36,954 nucleotides of DNA from Anaerophaga thermohalophila str. Valhall (GCF_000250735.1 NZ_AHZV01000039.1:1-36954), one strand, 5' to 3'. Shown: positions 25,173 to 34,735, counted from the stretch's first letter. Program-made: numbers and translations. The notes: generated from the letters alone by a model not told the origin.

Positions 25173-27021
25173 ATTGGTCTACATTTTTTTTCTTAATGCC
25201 GAAAGTAGGATCGATCTTCAGAAACTTAATAATAATAAACCCCGGGATGGTACAAATCACCACCCAGATAAAGAAATTCTGGTAGCCTACAATTTCCTGA
25301 ATCCACCCCGAGATCATACCGGGGATCATCATTCCCAGGGCCATCAGCCCTGTACAAATGGCATAATGAGCTGTTTTGTGGCTGCCGGCAGCAAAGTAAA
25401 TCATATACAGCATATATGCGGTAAACCCAAATCCGTAGCCAAACTGTTCAAGAGCTACCGATCCTGAAATGAGCCACATACTTTGCGGGGTAGCATACGA
25501 GAGATATACAAATACTACATTGGGAATATTCATTGCAAAAGCCATGGGCCAAATCCAGTATTTAAGACCTTGCTTAGATGCTACCAAACCACCTAAAATT
25601 CCGCCCAGCGTCAATGCAAGAATGCCTATTGTCCCGTAAATCAGTCCAACATCGCCTGTTGTAAGTCCCAGGCCTCCTATTTCACGGGCATCCAGCATAA
25701 ATGGCGAGGCCAGCTTCACTATCTGTGACTCCCCAAGCCTGAACAACAGCAAGAATGCCAGTGCCGGGCCTATATTTTCTTTCACGAAAAAGGATTTAAA
25801 AGTAGCGAAGAACTCTGTAAACATATTCTCTCCTTCTCCCTGAGTCACTGCCTTATCAGAGTCGGGGCGCGGCAAAATGAACCGGTGATAGACAAAGAAA
25901 ACGAAAAACAAACCGGCCAAAATGAAGAAGGTGATCGTCCAGGCCAGCGGAATATTACCCGACCGGCCTTCATACCAGGCCGAAGAATGCTCTTCCAGTT
26001 TCGGGTCGAGCTGAATAACGATCCAGGCTGTCTTCTGCCAGTTGGATTTATCCACAACAATGCGCTCCCCCTCTATCAGCTTAATACTCTCATCGCCTCT
26101 TCTGATTCCCGTATTCAGAGCGACTTCCTCATCATCCTCAGGCGACCTGGTCAGACGGACTCCGACAAGCCCGATATTTCCGGGCCGGAGTGATGCTTCT
26201 ACCACCTCATCGCGACCAAAGGCTCCTCTCAGCTTTTCTTTCAAAGGTCCTGATACGTGGGTTGCAAACCATCCGGTCTCCGCTTTTGTCTTTTTCTTTG
26301 CTTCCGGAATTACGAACCCGTTTTTCAGGTTCTGATTCACAGCCCATTGTTTAATACTGTCGATTGTTTCGGGAGAGGCCTTTTGAGTCGAAATATGAAT
26401 CTCATCATTTGTTAGCACAAAGGCCATTTCGTCAGATTCCACTGACTTTTCGAATTCGGGAATCTCTATTTGTGCAGGAAGATCGGGACGTGCATGAACA
26501 TTAAATTCAACAGGATCAAGACCGGTGTAAGTTTCGAAAAAGCCTGCCAGAATAATGAGCAATCCCTGACCGGTGATCATAGCCACACGATAAAAAGTGC
26601 TCCTGATACCAATAAAGTAAGCTTGTTTGTGTTCGTCGAGTGCCAGCATATAAAAGCCGTCGGCAGCGATATCATGTGTGGCCGAACTGAAAGCCAGCAA
26701 CCAGAAAAATGCCAGAGTATACTGAAAAAAATCGGGCACAGGAATGGTAAAAGCCACGCCTGCCAGACCGGCACCTACTAACATTTGCATCATTATGATC
26801 CACCAACGTTTGGTCTTTAACAGATCGACTACAGGACTCCAAAGTGGCTTTATGACCCATGGCAAATAAAGCCAACTGGTATAAAGCGCGATATCGGCAT
26901 TGGATATTCCAAGCCGCTTATACATAATAACCGAAACGGTCATCACTATGACGTACGGAATGCCTTGTGCAAAGTACAGTGTCGGAACCCAACTCCAGGG
27001 TGAACGGTTTTTTGAACCCAT
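25171..27021 (-). CDS. ampG: AmpG-like muropeptide permease (MFS) with a large inserted loop
   Basis: The 616-aa protein has the AmpG-type MFS start (PWSWVPTLYFAQGIPYVIV; PLWSPVVDLLKTKRWWI; SSATHDIAADGFYM near 112-125). AmpG imports GlcNAc-anhydroMurNAc (with or without peptides) for recycling. Segments TM1-5 are followed by a hydrophilic insert at about 165-355 before TM6 (WTITFFILAGLFFVFFVYH). By the usual topology the insert is periplasmic. It is not part of E. coli AmpG (491 aa) and I do not recognise its fold. TM7-12 follow, ending near 600. Neighbours upstream (SpoIID-like) and downstream (GHL10) deal with peptidoglycan. Confidence 0.87.
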   Translation of the reverse strand: MGSKNRSPWSWVPTLYFAQGIPYVIVMTVSVIMYKRLGISNADIALYTSWLYLPWVIKPLWSPVVDLLKTKRWWIIMMQMLVGAGLAGVAFTIPVPDFFQYTLAFFWLLAFSSATHDIAADGFYMLALDEHKQAYFIGIRSTFYRVAMITGQGLLIILAGFFETYTGLDPVEFNVHARPDLPAQIEIPEFEKSVESDEMAFVLTNDEIHISTQKASPETIDSIKQWAVNQNLKNGFVIPEAKKKTKAETGWFATHVSGPLKEKLRGAFGRDEVVEASLRPGNIGLVGVRLTRSPEDDEEVALNTGIRRGDESIKLIEGERIVVDKSNWQKTAWIVIQLDPKLEEHSSAWYEGRSGNIPLAWTITFFILAGLFFVFFVYHRFILPRPDSDKAVTQGEGENMFTEFFATFKSFFVKENIGPALAFLLLFRLGESQIVKLASPFMLDAREIGGLGLTTGDVGLIYGTIGILALTLGGILGGLVASKQGLKYWIWPMAFAMNIPNVVFVYLSYATPQSMWLISGSVALEQFGYGFGFTAYMLYMIYFAAGSHKTAHYAICTGLMALGMMIPGMISGWIQEIVGYQNFFIWVVICTIPGFIIIKFLKIDPTFGIKKKNVDQ

Positions 27022-27072
27022 ATATCAGATTATTAGACGATTAGATTTTAGATGTTGGACTTCAGGCATCTT

Positions 27073-27225
27073 TTATAATTTCTCAAAACAATAACCACGA
27101 TTGCGAAGCTCGTCAATTATTTCAGCAAGGTGGTTATAAAATTTATCCTTTCTGTCGGGATGTACGCCCGGATGTATCAATAACAATGCGCCGTTCAGCC
27201 CTTCTGTTTCCTCAAAATCAACCTT
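27073..27225 (-). pseudogene. C-terminal remnant of a polysaccharide deacetylase (NodB-like)
   Basis: Fifty codons on the minus strand read VDFEETEGLNGALLLIHPGV, then RKDKFYNHLAEIIDELRNRGY, FEKL and a stop. This is the usual end of Bacteroidota NodB-like deacetylases (ILL.H.G...R.DKFY..L...I..L...GY). The frame upstream is closed by stops at once, and the SpoIID-like stop lies only 22 bp away. The catalytic domain is lost. The parent enzyme may have deacetylated GlcNAc or MurNAc. Confidence 0.7.
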
Positions 27226-27247
27226 TTATTTTGCATATCAGGTGGAA

Positions 27248-28591
27248 TTAATAACGTTTTTCCAGTTGAGCACCTCTGAAATAATGCTTCAATATTTCCT
27301 GGTAGGAATAACCTTTAGCACCCATAACGGCGGCTCCAATCTGACAGAGACCAACACCATGTCCCCAGCCGGCTCCGATGAGTGTGAATGACGACGGGAC
27401 GCGCCCTTCTTCTCCTTCCTTCTCAACGATAAAGGCAGAGCTGTACAAGTGAGATTCCGAAAGAGCTTTACGTATCTCAAGCTCTTTACCAATGGTTAAT
27501 TCTCCTTCTGTTCCGACAATTTTAAGACGGATAAGGCGTCCCGATTCACCCCGTTCAATAGGCACCATGTCCAGAATTTCTCCGAGGTCAAGATTCACTT
27601 TCTTCTTCAGTAATTCCCTCACCTTTTCCTGGGTAAGCGTCACCTTCCACCTGTAAAAATCGGCGGTTTCCTGGTCGTAATCGTTCAACACCTGCGAAAG
27701 CACTTCTTTGTCATGGGTATTACAGAACGCGGCCGGATTACCGGTAATCCACGCACGGGCAGCTTCTTCATCCTTCAAATCAAGTTTGTAACCTTCAGGA
27801 GGCACATCATTGTCAATCACTTTTGTAAGATATGGATGATTTACCGGTTCCCAAACATTTTCGAACAATTCGGAAATACCACCACAGGCCTTGGAAAACC
27901 GTGCATCACATATCGTGTTATTGTAAACCAGCACTTCACCAAAAGTATCGGCAATAGCCGCCTCCACTTCTTTGGTCGACGCCCGTGTAATTCCCTGATA
28001 GCGTTGACAATGATCATCGGCACACACATCAAAGTTAAGATGGTCTTCACGGTCGTACCATTTTATTCGCTCGCCGGGACTCTCCATAACAGTTTCGTAG
28101 TTGCCGGTCTCTTTCAGTTTTTGTTCCTTCTCTTTCTGTGCTATCAGCCAACTGCGTGATATAACAGCATGGGCTCTAAGCAATTGAGGCGACGAAGTTG
28201 CACTCATCTCGGAAGAAATGACACTCACCAGATAATCTTCCAAAGGCAGGCGATTAACGGCTGTAAGATGCCCTTCTTCTCTGATGATACGCAATGTTCC
28301 CTTAAAACGCTGATCTTCTTTACGCTCCCAATGGAAATTAATGCCTATGACCACATCCTTCAGTTCGAAACTGCTCTTTTCGTAATCAACAGGTTCCAGT
28401 TCAACAGGAAGTTCTGCACTGATCTCGCGATTATTGATCAAAATTCTGAACGCTCCGTTGTGGTAAGAAGCATGACCTTTGCCTTCATATATTTCACCGG
28501 AAGCCCTTAAGCGGAACGGGCCTTCGAGCTGAAACGAAAATTCGGGGGCAAACAATACCCCAACTTCAATATTTGGTTGTAAATTTTTCAT
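27248..28591 (-). CDS. SpoIID/LytB-domain protein without a signal peptide
   Basis: The 447-aa protein contains a SpoIID domain: RLPLEDYLVSVISSEM at 114-129 (Glu128 matches the catalytic Glu of SpoIID), RAHAVISRSWLI (139-150), RFSKACGG and GWGHGVGLCQ (408-417). Characterised SpoIID is a lytic transglycosylase that acts on glycans lacking stem peptides. The N-terminus (KNLQPNIEVGVLFAPEF) is not a signal peptide or membrane anchor, so the protein seems cytoplasmic unless the start is misplaced. No better upstream start was seen. The long insert between 150 and 210 is unusual. In this locus it could process imported disaccharides inside the cell. That is inference. Confidence 0.87.
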   Translation of the reverse strand: MKNLQPNIEVGVLFAPEFSFQLEGPFRLRASGEIYEGKGHASYHNGAFRILINNREISAELPVELEPVDYEKSSFELKDVVIGINFHWERKEDQRFKGTLRIIREEGHLTAVNRLPLEDYLVSVISSEMSATSSPQLLRAHAVISRSWLIAQKEKEQKLKETGNYETVMESPGERIKWYDREDHLNFDVCADDHCQRYQGITRASTKEVEAAIADTFGEVLVYNNTICDARFSKACGGISELFENVWEPVNHPYLTKVIDNDVPPEGYKLDLKDEEAARAWITGNPAAFCNTHDKEVLSQVLNDYDQETADFYRWKVTLTQEKVRELLKKKVNLDLGEILDMVPIERGESGRLIRLKIVGTEGELTIGKELEIRKALSESHLYSSAFIVEKEGEEGRVPSSFTLIGAGWGHGVGLCQIGAAVMGAKGYSYQEILKHYFRGAQLEKRY

Positions 28592-28875
28592 GATAATCCA
28601 TTTAACTTTAAAACTGTTTCACGTCAAGGGCCAAAGGCCACTGAAAGGGAATTTCCCGATCCATGCTGCATACCACAAGTTTCGGCCCCATCCTCACCTG
28701 CCCTTACAGGGCGAAAACCAACTTTTGTCTCTCTTTTCTCAAGGCGTTACCGTTAAGTTCAACCAGGTCGGGCTTTTAGCCCGAACTAATATTCTCAGGA
28801 GGTTATATGCTCAATGCCGCCTGATCCACCCGACGTGCTCTCTTCTCCATGCTCTCTGCCCTATGCTCCCTGTCT
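28592..28875. other. Non-coding gap with GC hairpins between SpoIID-like and DUF4922 genes
   Basis: The 284 bp hold a 6-bp perfect stem (TCGGGC at 28768-28773, GCCCGA at 28779-28784) and a smaller CTGCCCT/AGGGCG hairpin near 28697-28715. CATGCTC- and GCTCCCT-type microrepeats lie near 28850-28875. No gene or T-tailed terminator is clear. Confidence 0.5.
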
Positions 28876-29838
28876 TCAGGTATTAAAAATAAGTTTCACC
28901 AGATGCCACGAATCCTCATCCAGCGTAACCTGATGGAAAATATCGGCGACTAAATCCTTATTCAGTTTTTCAAAGTCCTCTTCCCGTGGGGTGATCAGTA
29001 CACCTCCAAAATCGACCGATGCCGGACTTAACAATACCTGTTCTGCTCCTTTGGCATAAAACTGACGGGGACGATGTTCTCTGCGCGGGAAAACAATAAC
29101 CCTCCAGAAATTATGTTCCCATGAGCAAAGAATGTTCAACATAGGTTCCTGTTCGTATTTTTGAAGTTTCCCCAAAAATCGGAAAACTCTCGAAAACCAG
29201 TTTTCAAGCAATTTTTCATTGTTGCTTTCAAGGACAAGCGTCTTTCTGTAATAATTCTCTACGCTGTGTACTTTAATTTCTTTTCTGTCTAAAAGCAACG
29301 ATTTCCCGGGATGCAAACGATATTCCTCTTCAATGGGAAGGAACCCTTTATTGCCGGCCTGAAAATGAAAGTGATCGGGTGCACTGGCTCCGCATCGCGG
29401 ACCATTGTAAAACAGCACAAAGCCTGGAAGTTCACGGGCAATCATCAACATATCTGCGAGACGTCCTTCAATTCGCTGGTCAATATGCTCCCTGTGAGGG
29501 ATAGTCAGATGCCTCGAAAAGATAGGGTAAGGATTAACCAGAATTTTATAATCCCCAACATCAACCCCTTTTTGTTCGGCAGGCAAATTTCCGGAACATA
29601 AAAAACATTTCCGCTCTTTGATCGATTTTGGATCCACTTTAGCCGCCGAGGAGCGGATACGTCCCGGATTGAACTGAACCCGCATTTCTGTTGAAGGACT
29701 CATGTGCAACGTACGGGTTTTCACCTCCTTCAGACCGGCATAATTGTCACGGGCCAACGGCCAGTTAGCAAGCTGATCATCAATCAATTCATTTACCTTT
29801 TCCTTTAACACCTTGTTTTCAGTTATTTGGTTGATCAT
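28876..29838 (-). CDS. DUF4922 protein, GalT/HIT-like nucleotidyltransferase or phosphorylase
   Basis: The 320-aa cytoplasmic protein has a CFLC pair at 78-81 (probable zinc site), ILVNPYPIFSRHLTIPHREH (99-118), then DHFHFQ at 155-160, the His-x-His-x-Gln active site of the GalT/HIT superfamily. WEHNFWRVIVFPRREHRP near 250-267 is the second half of the fold. GalT-like enzymes move nucleotidyl groups between sugar-1-phosphates or release them from nucleotide sugars. The start overlaps the GT2 stop by 4 bp (ATGA), so the two are translationally coupled. This suggests a nucleotide-sugar substrate shared with that glycosyltransferase. The exact compound is unknown. Confidence 0.85.
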   Translation of the reverse strand: MINQITENKVLKEKVNELIDDQLANWPLARDNYAGLKEVKTRTLHMSPSTEMRVQFNPGRIRSSAAKVDPKSIKERKCFLCSGNLPAEQKGVDVGDYKILVNPYPIFSRHLTIPHREHIDQRIEGRLADMLMIARELPGFVLFYNGPRCGASAPDHFHFQAGNKGFLPIEEEYRLHPGKSLLLDRKEIKVHSVENYYRKTLVLESNNEKLLENWFSRVFRFLGKLQKYEQEPMLNILCSWEHNFWRVIVFPRREHRPRQFYAKGAEQVLLSPASVDFGGVLITPREEDFEKLNKDLVADIFHQVTLDEDSWHLVKLIFNT

Positions 29839-31310
29839 GATCGTTTTTGGTTTTTTTCAATTCGTGCCCACAACTCCATTGTTCTCACTCTGTCTTTATA
29901 GAAATTGTGATTATTCATCTTTACAATATCAAGTGATGCATCGGAATTATCCTCCCAGCGCCGACACATGTAAAGCGGTTTATATATTCGTCCAATCTGA
30001 TAATCGCGCGACACTGCCAGCCCCACTGCATAATCTTCTCCATAGCTTACATTTGGCACTCTTATCTTCCGCAATACGGGTGTATAAAAAGCCCGGGGTG
30101 CTCCCAGTCCGTTAATTCGTAGCGCATTGTTACGTCCGTTTTCCGGCGTCCATTCCTTATGGTCGATAAGTCCGGGAGGTATCTCTTCCAGCTTGAAGTT
30201 AACCATTTGGTAAGACCCGATCACCATTGCGCAGTTTTGCTCATAAAAAGCATCCACAATGGTTTGTATTACTTTATCATCGGCATAAAGGTCATCACTA
30301 TCGAGCTGGATGGCAAATTTACCGCACGATTCGTGCATAATGGCCATGTTCCAGCACCCGCCAATACCAAGATCTTTGCGTTCCGGGATCAGATGTATCA
30401 AACGATCGTCCTCTCCGGCGAGCTTTTTAAGGATATCAGTAGTCCCGTCATCTGAATGGTTATCCACAATAATTAAATTGAAGCTGAAGGAAGCTTTCTG
30501 ACTGAAAACAGATCGCACCGCGTCCTCAATGGTTTTCGCCCTGTTTCGTACAGGAATAACCACCGATGCCTCGACCGGAAAATCGGCTTCTTCGAATTTC
30601 ACCGCTTTAAATCGAGGTTCAAGGTATCCGCCAATATCTTTCAGGTGCAGTGTACAGGCTTTCTCCATCTCTAACTGAACTTCCCTGTTTTTGGGGTCCA
30701 CGTAATCAAAAATTTTTTCACCGGAACGGCGGGTATCGGTTTCCATTTCGGTATACAAAAATTCCGGCAAACGGAAGAGTTTATGATTTTGGGATATTTT
30801 CAGCCGCAGGTCATAAAGACCGGCAAAACTGAATTCTTCGTTCATCCTTCCGACTGCTTCCTTAACCGCCGGAGCAGAAAGAAGAAGAAGAGAGCCGAAA
30901 TTGAAATCATCACGTAAACTCCCATCCTGATAATCAATCACGGGATGATTGGTCATTTTCCCCTCTTTCAGCGCATAATAGTCGGAATAAACCATCCCCG
31001 CCCGGGTATATTCAGCTGCCTGAACCATGCGTGCAACCGAAAAAGCGCCAAGCTTCAGTGGTAACGATTTGGTGTACAATAAAATGAAGTCAGCACTATG
31101 GCTGCGGTTTGCAATCTCCCTTACCATGGCAGTCGAATTAAGAGCAGGTACTTCAAGAGGCTTCACCCCTTCAGGCAGAACAACTTCACGGTTTTCGGGA
31201 GTTACCATTACATTAATTTCCGAAACCTCATCAGAAGCCTTCAGTTCATTAATGGTTTGTTTCAGATCGGCCTTTTCGGCCACCGGTAAAAAACATGCAA
31301 TTTTGCTCAT
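29835..31310 (-). CDS. Two-lobed GT2-type glycosyltransferase
   Basis: I place the start at the ATG at 31310 (MSKIACFLPVAEKADLK). An upstream ATG at 31340 adds ten atypical residues. Residues about 258-470 (numbered from 31340) form a GT-A domain: ASVVIPVRNRAKTIEDAVRS, IIVDNHSDDGT and the metal-binding DSDD at 347-350. The first 230 residues look like a second, degenerate GT-A lobe (FILLYTKSLPLKLG, GMVYSDYY) with no clear DxD of its own. No membrane segment is seen, so the enzyme is cytoplasmic. It overlaps the DUF4922 gene by 4 bp. The acceptor and donor are unknown. An intermediate of peptidoglycan salvage is possible but unproven. Confidence 0.87.
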   Translation of the reverse strand: MSKIACFLPVAEKADLKQTINELKASDEVSEINVMVTPENREVVLPEGVKPLEVPALNSTAMVREIANRSHSADFILLYTKSLPLKLGAFSVARMVQAAEYTRAGMVYSDYYALKEGKMTNHPVIDYQDGSLRDDFNFGSLLLLSAPAVKEAVGRMNEEFSFAGLYDLRLKISQNHKLFRLPEFLYTEMETDTRRSGEKIFDYVDPKNREVQLEMEKACTLHLKDIGGYLEPRFKAVKFEEADFPVEASVVIPVRNRAKTIEDAVRSVFSQKASFSFNLIIVDNHSDDGTTDILKKLAGEDDRLIHLIPERKDLGIGGCWNMAIMHESCGKFAIQLDSDDLYADDKVIQTIVDAFYEQNCAMVIGSYQMVNFKLEEIPPGLIDHKEWTPENGRNNALRINGLGAPRAFYTPVLRKIRVPNVSYGEDYAVGLAVSRDYQIGRIYKPLYMCRRWEDNSDASLDIVKMNNHNFYKDRVRTMELWARIEKNQKRS

Positions 31311-31420
31311 ATAATCTGGTTGTTTTTTGTTACAAATCAAAATGTCGGGGAGTCCTTACGAACACTGAAAAGGACCAATCGACCGACCAGCCGGTTGCCC
31401 GTATAACAATCTGTTGTGAA

Positions 31421-34400
31421 TTAATTGTTCTGAAAAAAATTCAATATATCCTTCATCAATTTGTTTCGTTCTTTGTGGTCGGACACCGCTTCAAACGGAA
31501 ACCCCAGTGCAACGCTCCGGTAGCTTCCCGAATAAGCCACACCGGCACTTACTTTACCGGCGGTGTACCTGAATATCCGGAAGGCACCATCACCTGCGGG
31601 TTCAATGCCATCAGGTGCTTCCACCCTATAAATATGAGGATGATAACCGGCATTATAGCTGAGAGACGGCATGAAAAAAGCTGAGGCTTTGTCTGTCACC
31701 ATCAGTTCACCTGTATTGTCGGCATGATTGGTCATCCAGCGGTAATGGAGATACTTTTTGGCAAAATCGATGGCCAGAGTATCGTTGTTTTCTACCGCGT
31801 CGGTACCGATGTAAGCACCGGAAATCAGAACGTTACCGCCTTCGGATACAAATCTTTTCAGATTCTCCTGAACCCCGGAGGTTAAAACCCGGTAATCTTT
31901 ATGCCGCCGGTTAAACAAAGCCGGAGTACCTCTTTCTTCCCCATAGATCAAATCGACAGCAAAATAAGGAGCAACATTAAAGTTCTTTTTCGCGAACACC
32001 TCATCGCTCACAGAAACGAAAGAATAACCGGCATCCCGGATGGCTTGCCCGTGACAAAAAACAAAATCAAAATTATTTCCGGGAATAATTTTCCCTTCCA
32101 TATCGGCATAGCTGGCACCATTGCCGGGGCTGTCGTCGTCGAGCCATGGAGAAGAGCGGTCGTAGTCGTATTGCCGGCCAACATGACTCATATCCCTGTG
32201 CCAGGGCACACCTTCGTCTTTCCACCATGCAACACCGGTTACATTACCATCGGTAAAAGCAGGAGGTGCCACCCTGTCGAAAGCATTAACAATGAGCACC
32301 GGATCAGTGGAATTCCGGTTTAAAGAAACCGCAAGGATTTCGCCGGGGAAGCTCTGACCACCTTCATTCAAAGCTCTTACTTTAAAACTGTAAATGGTTT
32401 CATATTCGTCCAGCTCTATCACCAGGGATGTATCGGTGGTATAAATGCCATTATCAAAGCCGTTATCATTAATTCTTTGGTAAACTTTGTATCCGGTTGG
32501 TACAGCCGAAGGCTCCAGCGGGTCTTTGACCGGACTCCAGCTGATTTTTACTTTTTTTCCATCCACAATTTCCAGTGCCATATTATCGGGCGGAAGCGGT
32601 TTTATAATCACCCGCCGGCCCTCGCGTGCTGCCAGAAAACGTGCCATCCCCTTATAGATGGCTCTGGCAACGGTAAACTGAAAACGCGGGTCAAGACCGT
32701 ATTTCATATCGGCCGGATTCTGATGCGACAAGAGTTCCAGCAACATGGTGGGAACATTAGGTCGCCAGGCCTCAGAATATTGTCTGTCCCACATGGCACG
32801 TCTGGTCCACTCATCTTTAAAACTCAGCCTGACATCGGATACAATTTGCGACTGAATCATATCGGTCAGATCGCGGCTGGCTAGTTTAGAAGTGCCATCC
32901 GGAAACAATCCGTCATCGCGTTCACTACTGTATATTCCGAGGGTGCCAATAACAGAGTCGCCTGGTGTAGTGCCTGCATCGGTATGAAAAGCGAAAGCCA
33001 GATCAACAGGAATATTCAAACCCTCCACATCCCTTGCACCTGTAGGACCATTGGGACGCCCCATCAAATAGTTGACCCATTCGCCACGTGATTGGTAATC
33101 ATCGTTGTAGTCGTTCTTATTGTCGTTAAGACTATAAACAATAGAGTCGGGCATTCCCGCGTACTGAAGCTGGTATCGTCCGGCTTCCATCCAGCGAGGC
33201 TTGCCGCTCAATTTGTATGTATATTTTATGGAGTCTTTACGCTCAAGCCGGTGAGAATGGGTTTGCCCGTCTTTCAGCGACCACTGCCTCGGAATATAAG
33301 CTCCGGAAGGACGACGGGCTACATTGCCCATGCCACCCCCGAAACGAACCGCATCGGCTGAAACCACACCTGTGGAGTTTTTGGGCGTAACGATTGTTAC
33401 AGAACCCTGACCGGGATTCTTTCCGGCCTGAAAATGGAATGTACCCAGGTAAACCCAGGTGGCGTATCCCATCTGTTGATTCAAAGAAAAACGGGTCTCC
33501 CCGCCCGAATGATTCACAATACAGGGAACATTGGTCAGTGCATTTTCTTCTTTTCCCCAGGAAATATAAACGGCATATTCGCCTTTTTCAGGAATTTCGG
33601 GAACATATTTCAACGTCCCGCCTGCCTCGGGTGATACCTCCATTTTCAGGTAAGAGCCCGACGCAAAAGGATTTTCCCCGGGAAAGAGTGTATCCTTTGG
33701 AGCAAACCCCGTTCGGTCGCTTTCAATCCATTGACCGTTTCCATCGTTCACTACCAATTCACTGTTACCCGTAGAGCGATTATTATCAACAATCACTTCA
33801 TTCACCTGAGTATCACGTTCACGGGAAAGAAAAACAGTAGCTCCGGCATCTTCCAGCATCGGGACAAGAAAATTCCTCGTAAATGTAAAAGGATAAATAT
33901 CTTCGACCGTTCCGAACAAACGGGCACGTTGCCATTCCCATCGGTCGAGTTCGGCCTCGTAATAATAACCATGACTGGCCCACAAAGCAATGTTATTATT
34001 GCTCAGGCCTTCCGGAAAATCCGGTTCCGAAATATTCTCTGCCAGAGGCTGACGAAGAGAGGGTGATTTCAGCCGCAACGAGTCGGGGATACCATTATAA
34101 TAATATACCGGGATATAATCTTCCAGGGGACGCCCCTCGCAATAAAGTTCAATGCTGTAATCTCTGAAACGCCTTCGCAGATTGTTATGTATGTTATACT
34201 TTAAGTGATCAAGCCAGACATGCCTTACCGGGATTCTGACAACATGCGGAGAGAGGTAAATCTCCGCACGCTTATTATCCTGGTCAACGGCAACAGAATC
34301 AACTTCCATCCGACCAAGATAGTTCCATCCTCTGAACAATTCGGACGAAGGAGAAATGTCCTCCATCACCTTTTCGGCCCATCTTTTTTCCTTTGGGTTC

Positions 34401-34483
34401 AATTGTGAGAAAGCAATGTTTTCTATTCCCGGAAAGAAAACAAAGAACATCAACAATACTTTATAAGCTAAGCCAATTCGCAT
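31421..34483 (-). CDS. Secreted N-acetylmuramoyl-L-alanine amidase with inserted golvesin-like domain, FNIII and C-terminal domain
   Basis: The 1020-aa product has an N-terminal signal segment (about 6-27). An Amidase_3 fold is split: IALWASHGYYYE (His171) and VEDIYPFTFTRNFLVPMLEDAG (Glu194) lie at 165-225, and FAFHTDAG (His500) and TMLLELLSHQNP (Glu583) at 497-590. These fit the zinc ligands and catalytic Glu of the family. Between them, about 240-385 is a golvesin-like beta domain (GYATWVYLGTFHF; SADAVRFGGG). An FNIII domain (about 645-745) and a 275-aa C-terminal domain resembling a class I glutamine-amidotransferase-like fold (FVSEGGNVLISGAYIG) follow. It should strip stem peptides from peptidoglycan. 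Similar proteins are sometimes labelled xanthan lyase. Confidence 0.85.
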   Translation of the reverse strand: MRIGLAYKVLLMFFVFFPGIENIAFSQLNPKEKRWAEKVMEDISPSSELFRGWNYLGRMEVDSVAVDQDNKRAEIYLSPHVVRIPVRHVWLDHLKYNIHNNLRRRFRDYSIELYCEGRPLEDYIPVYYYNGIPDSLRLKSPSLRQPLAENISEPDFPEGLSNNNIALWASHGYYYEAELDRWEWQRARLFGTVEDIYPFTFTRNFLVPMLEDAGATVFLSRERDTQVNEVIVDNNRSTGNSELVVNDGNGQWIESDRTGFAPKDTLFPGENPFASGSYLKMEVSPEAGGTLKYVPEIPEKGEYAVYISWGKEENALTNVPCIVNHSGGETRFSLNQQMGYATWVYLGTFHFQAGKNPGQGSVTIVTPKNSTGVVSADAVRFGGGMGNVARRPSGAYIPRQWSLKDGQTHSHRLERKDSIKYTYKLSGKPRWMEAGRYQLQYAGMPDSIVYSLNDNKNDYNDDYQSRGEWVNYLMGRPNGPTGARDVEGLNIPVDLAFAFHTDAGTTPGDSVIGTLGIYSSERDDGLFPDGTSKLASRDLTDMIQSQIVSDVRLSFKDEWTRRAMWDRQYSEAWRPNVPTMLLELLSHQNPADMKYGLDPRFQFTVARAIYKGMARFLAAREGRRVIIKPLPPDNMALEIVDGKKVKISWSPVKDPLEPSAVPTGYKVYQRINDNGFDNGIYTTDTSLVIELDEYETIYSFKVRALNEGGQSFPGEILAVSLNRNSTDPVLIVNAFDRVAPPAFTDGNVTGVAWWKDEGVPWHRDMSHVGRQYDYDRSSPWLDDDSPGNGASYADMEGKIIPGNNFDFVFCHGQAIRDAGYSFVSVSDEVFAKKNFNVAPYFAVDLIYGEERGTPALFNRRHKDYRVLTSGVQENLKRFVSEGGNVLISGAYIGTDAVENNDTLAIDFAKKYLHYRWMTNHADNTGELMVTDKASAFFMPSLSYNAGYHPHIYRVEAPDGIEPAGDGAFRIFRYTAGKVSAGVAYSGSYRSVALGFPFEAVSDHKERNKLMKDILNFFQNN

Positions 34484-34735
34484 GCCTGATTTTTTAAAAA
34501 GAGACTACCGCGATCTGTTAATGAAATTCGTATTACAATAATCATAACGAAAATTAATGAACAGATCAGGTTAAAATTTAACATTTGACACATTCTAAAG
34601 GGATTTATCTCCCGTTTTTCCAGCGGTTCAAATAATAAAAAAAACAATTCAACAATACTCCCAAAATCACTGAGAAACAGACATTTTTCCCCTTTAGCAA
34701 TTATTTATTCGTAAATTACATCTTTAATCGGAGTT

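Noticed and set aside
31901-32323. 140-codon ORF antisense to the amidase gene
   Set aside because: It is a shadow of the 1020-aa gene, which has clear catalytic motifs throughout.
34484-34729. Riboswitch in the amidase leader
   Set aside because: Length is suggestive, but I see no conserved aptamer motif or terminator hairpin.
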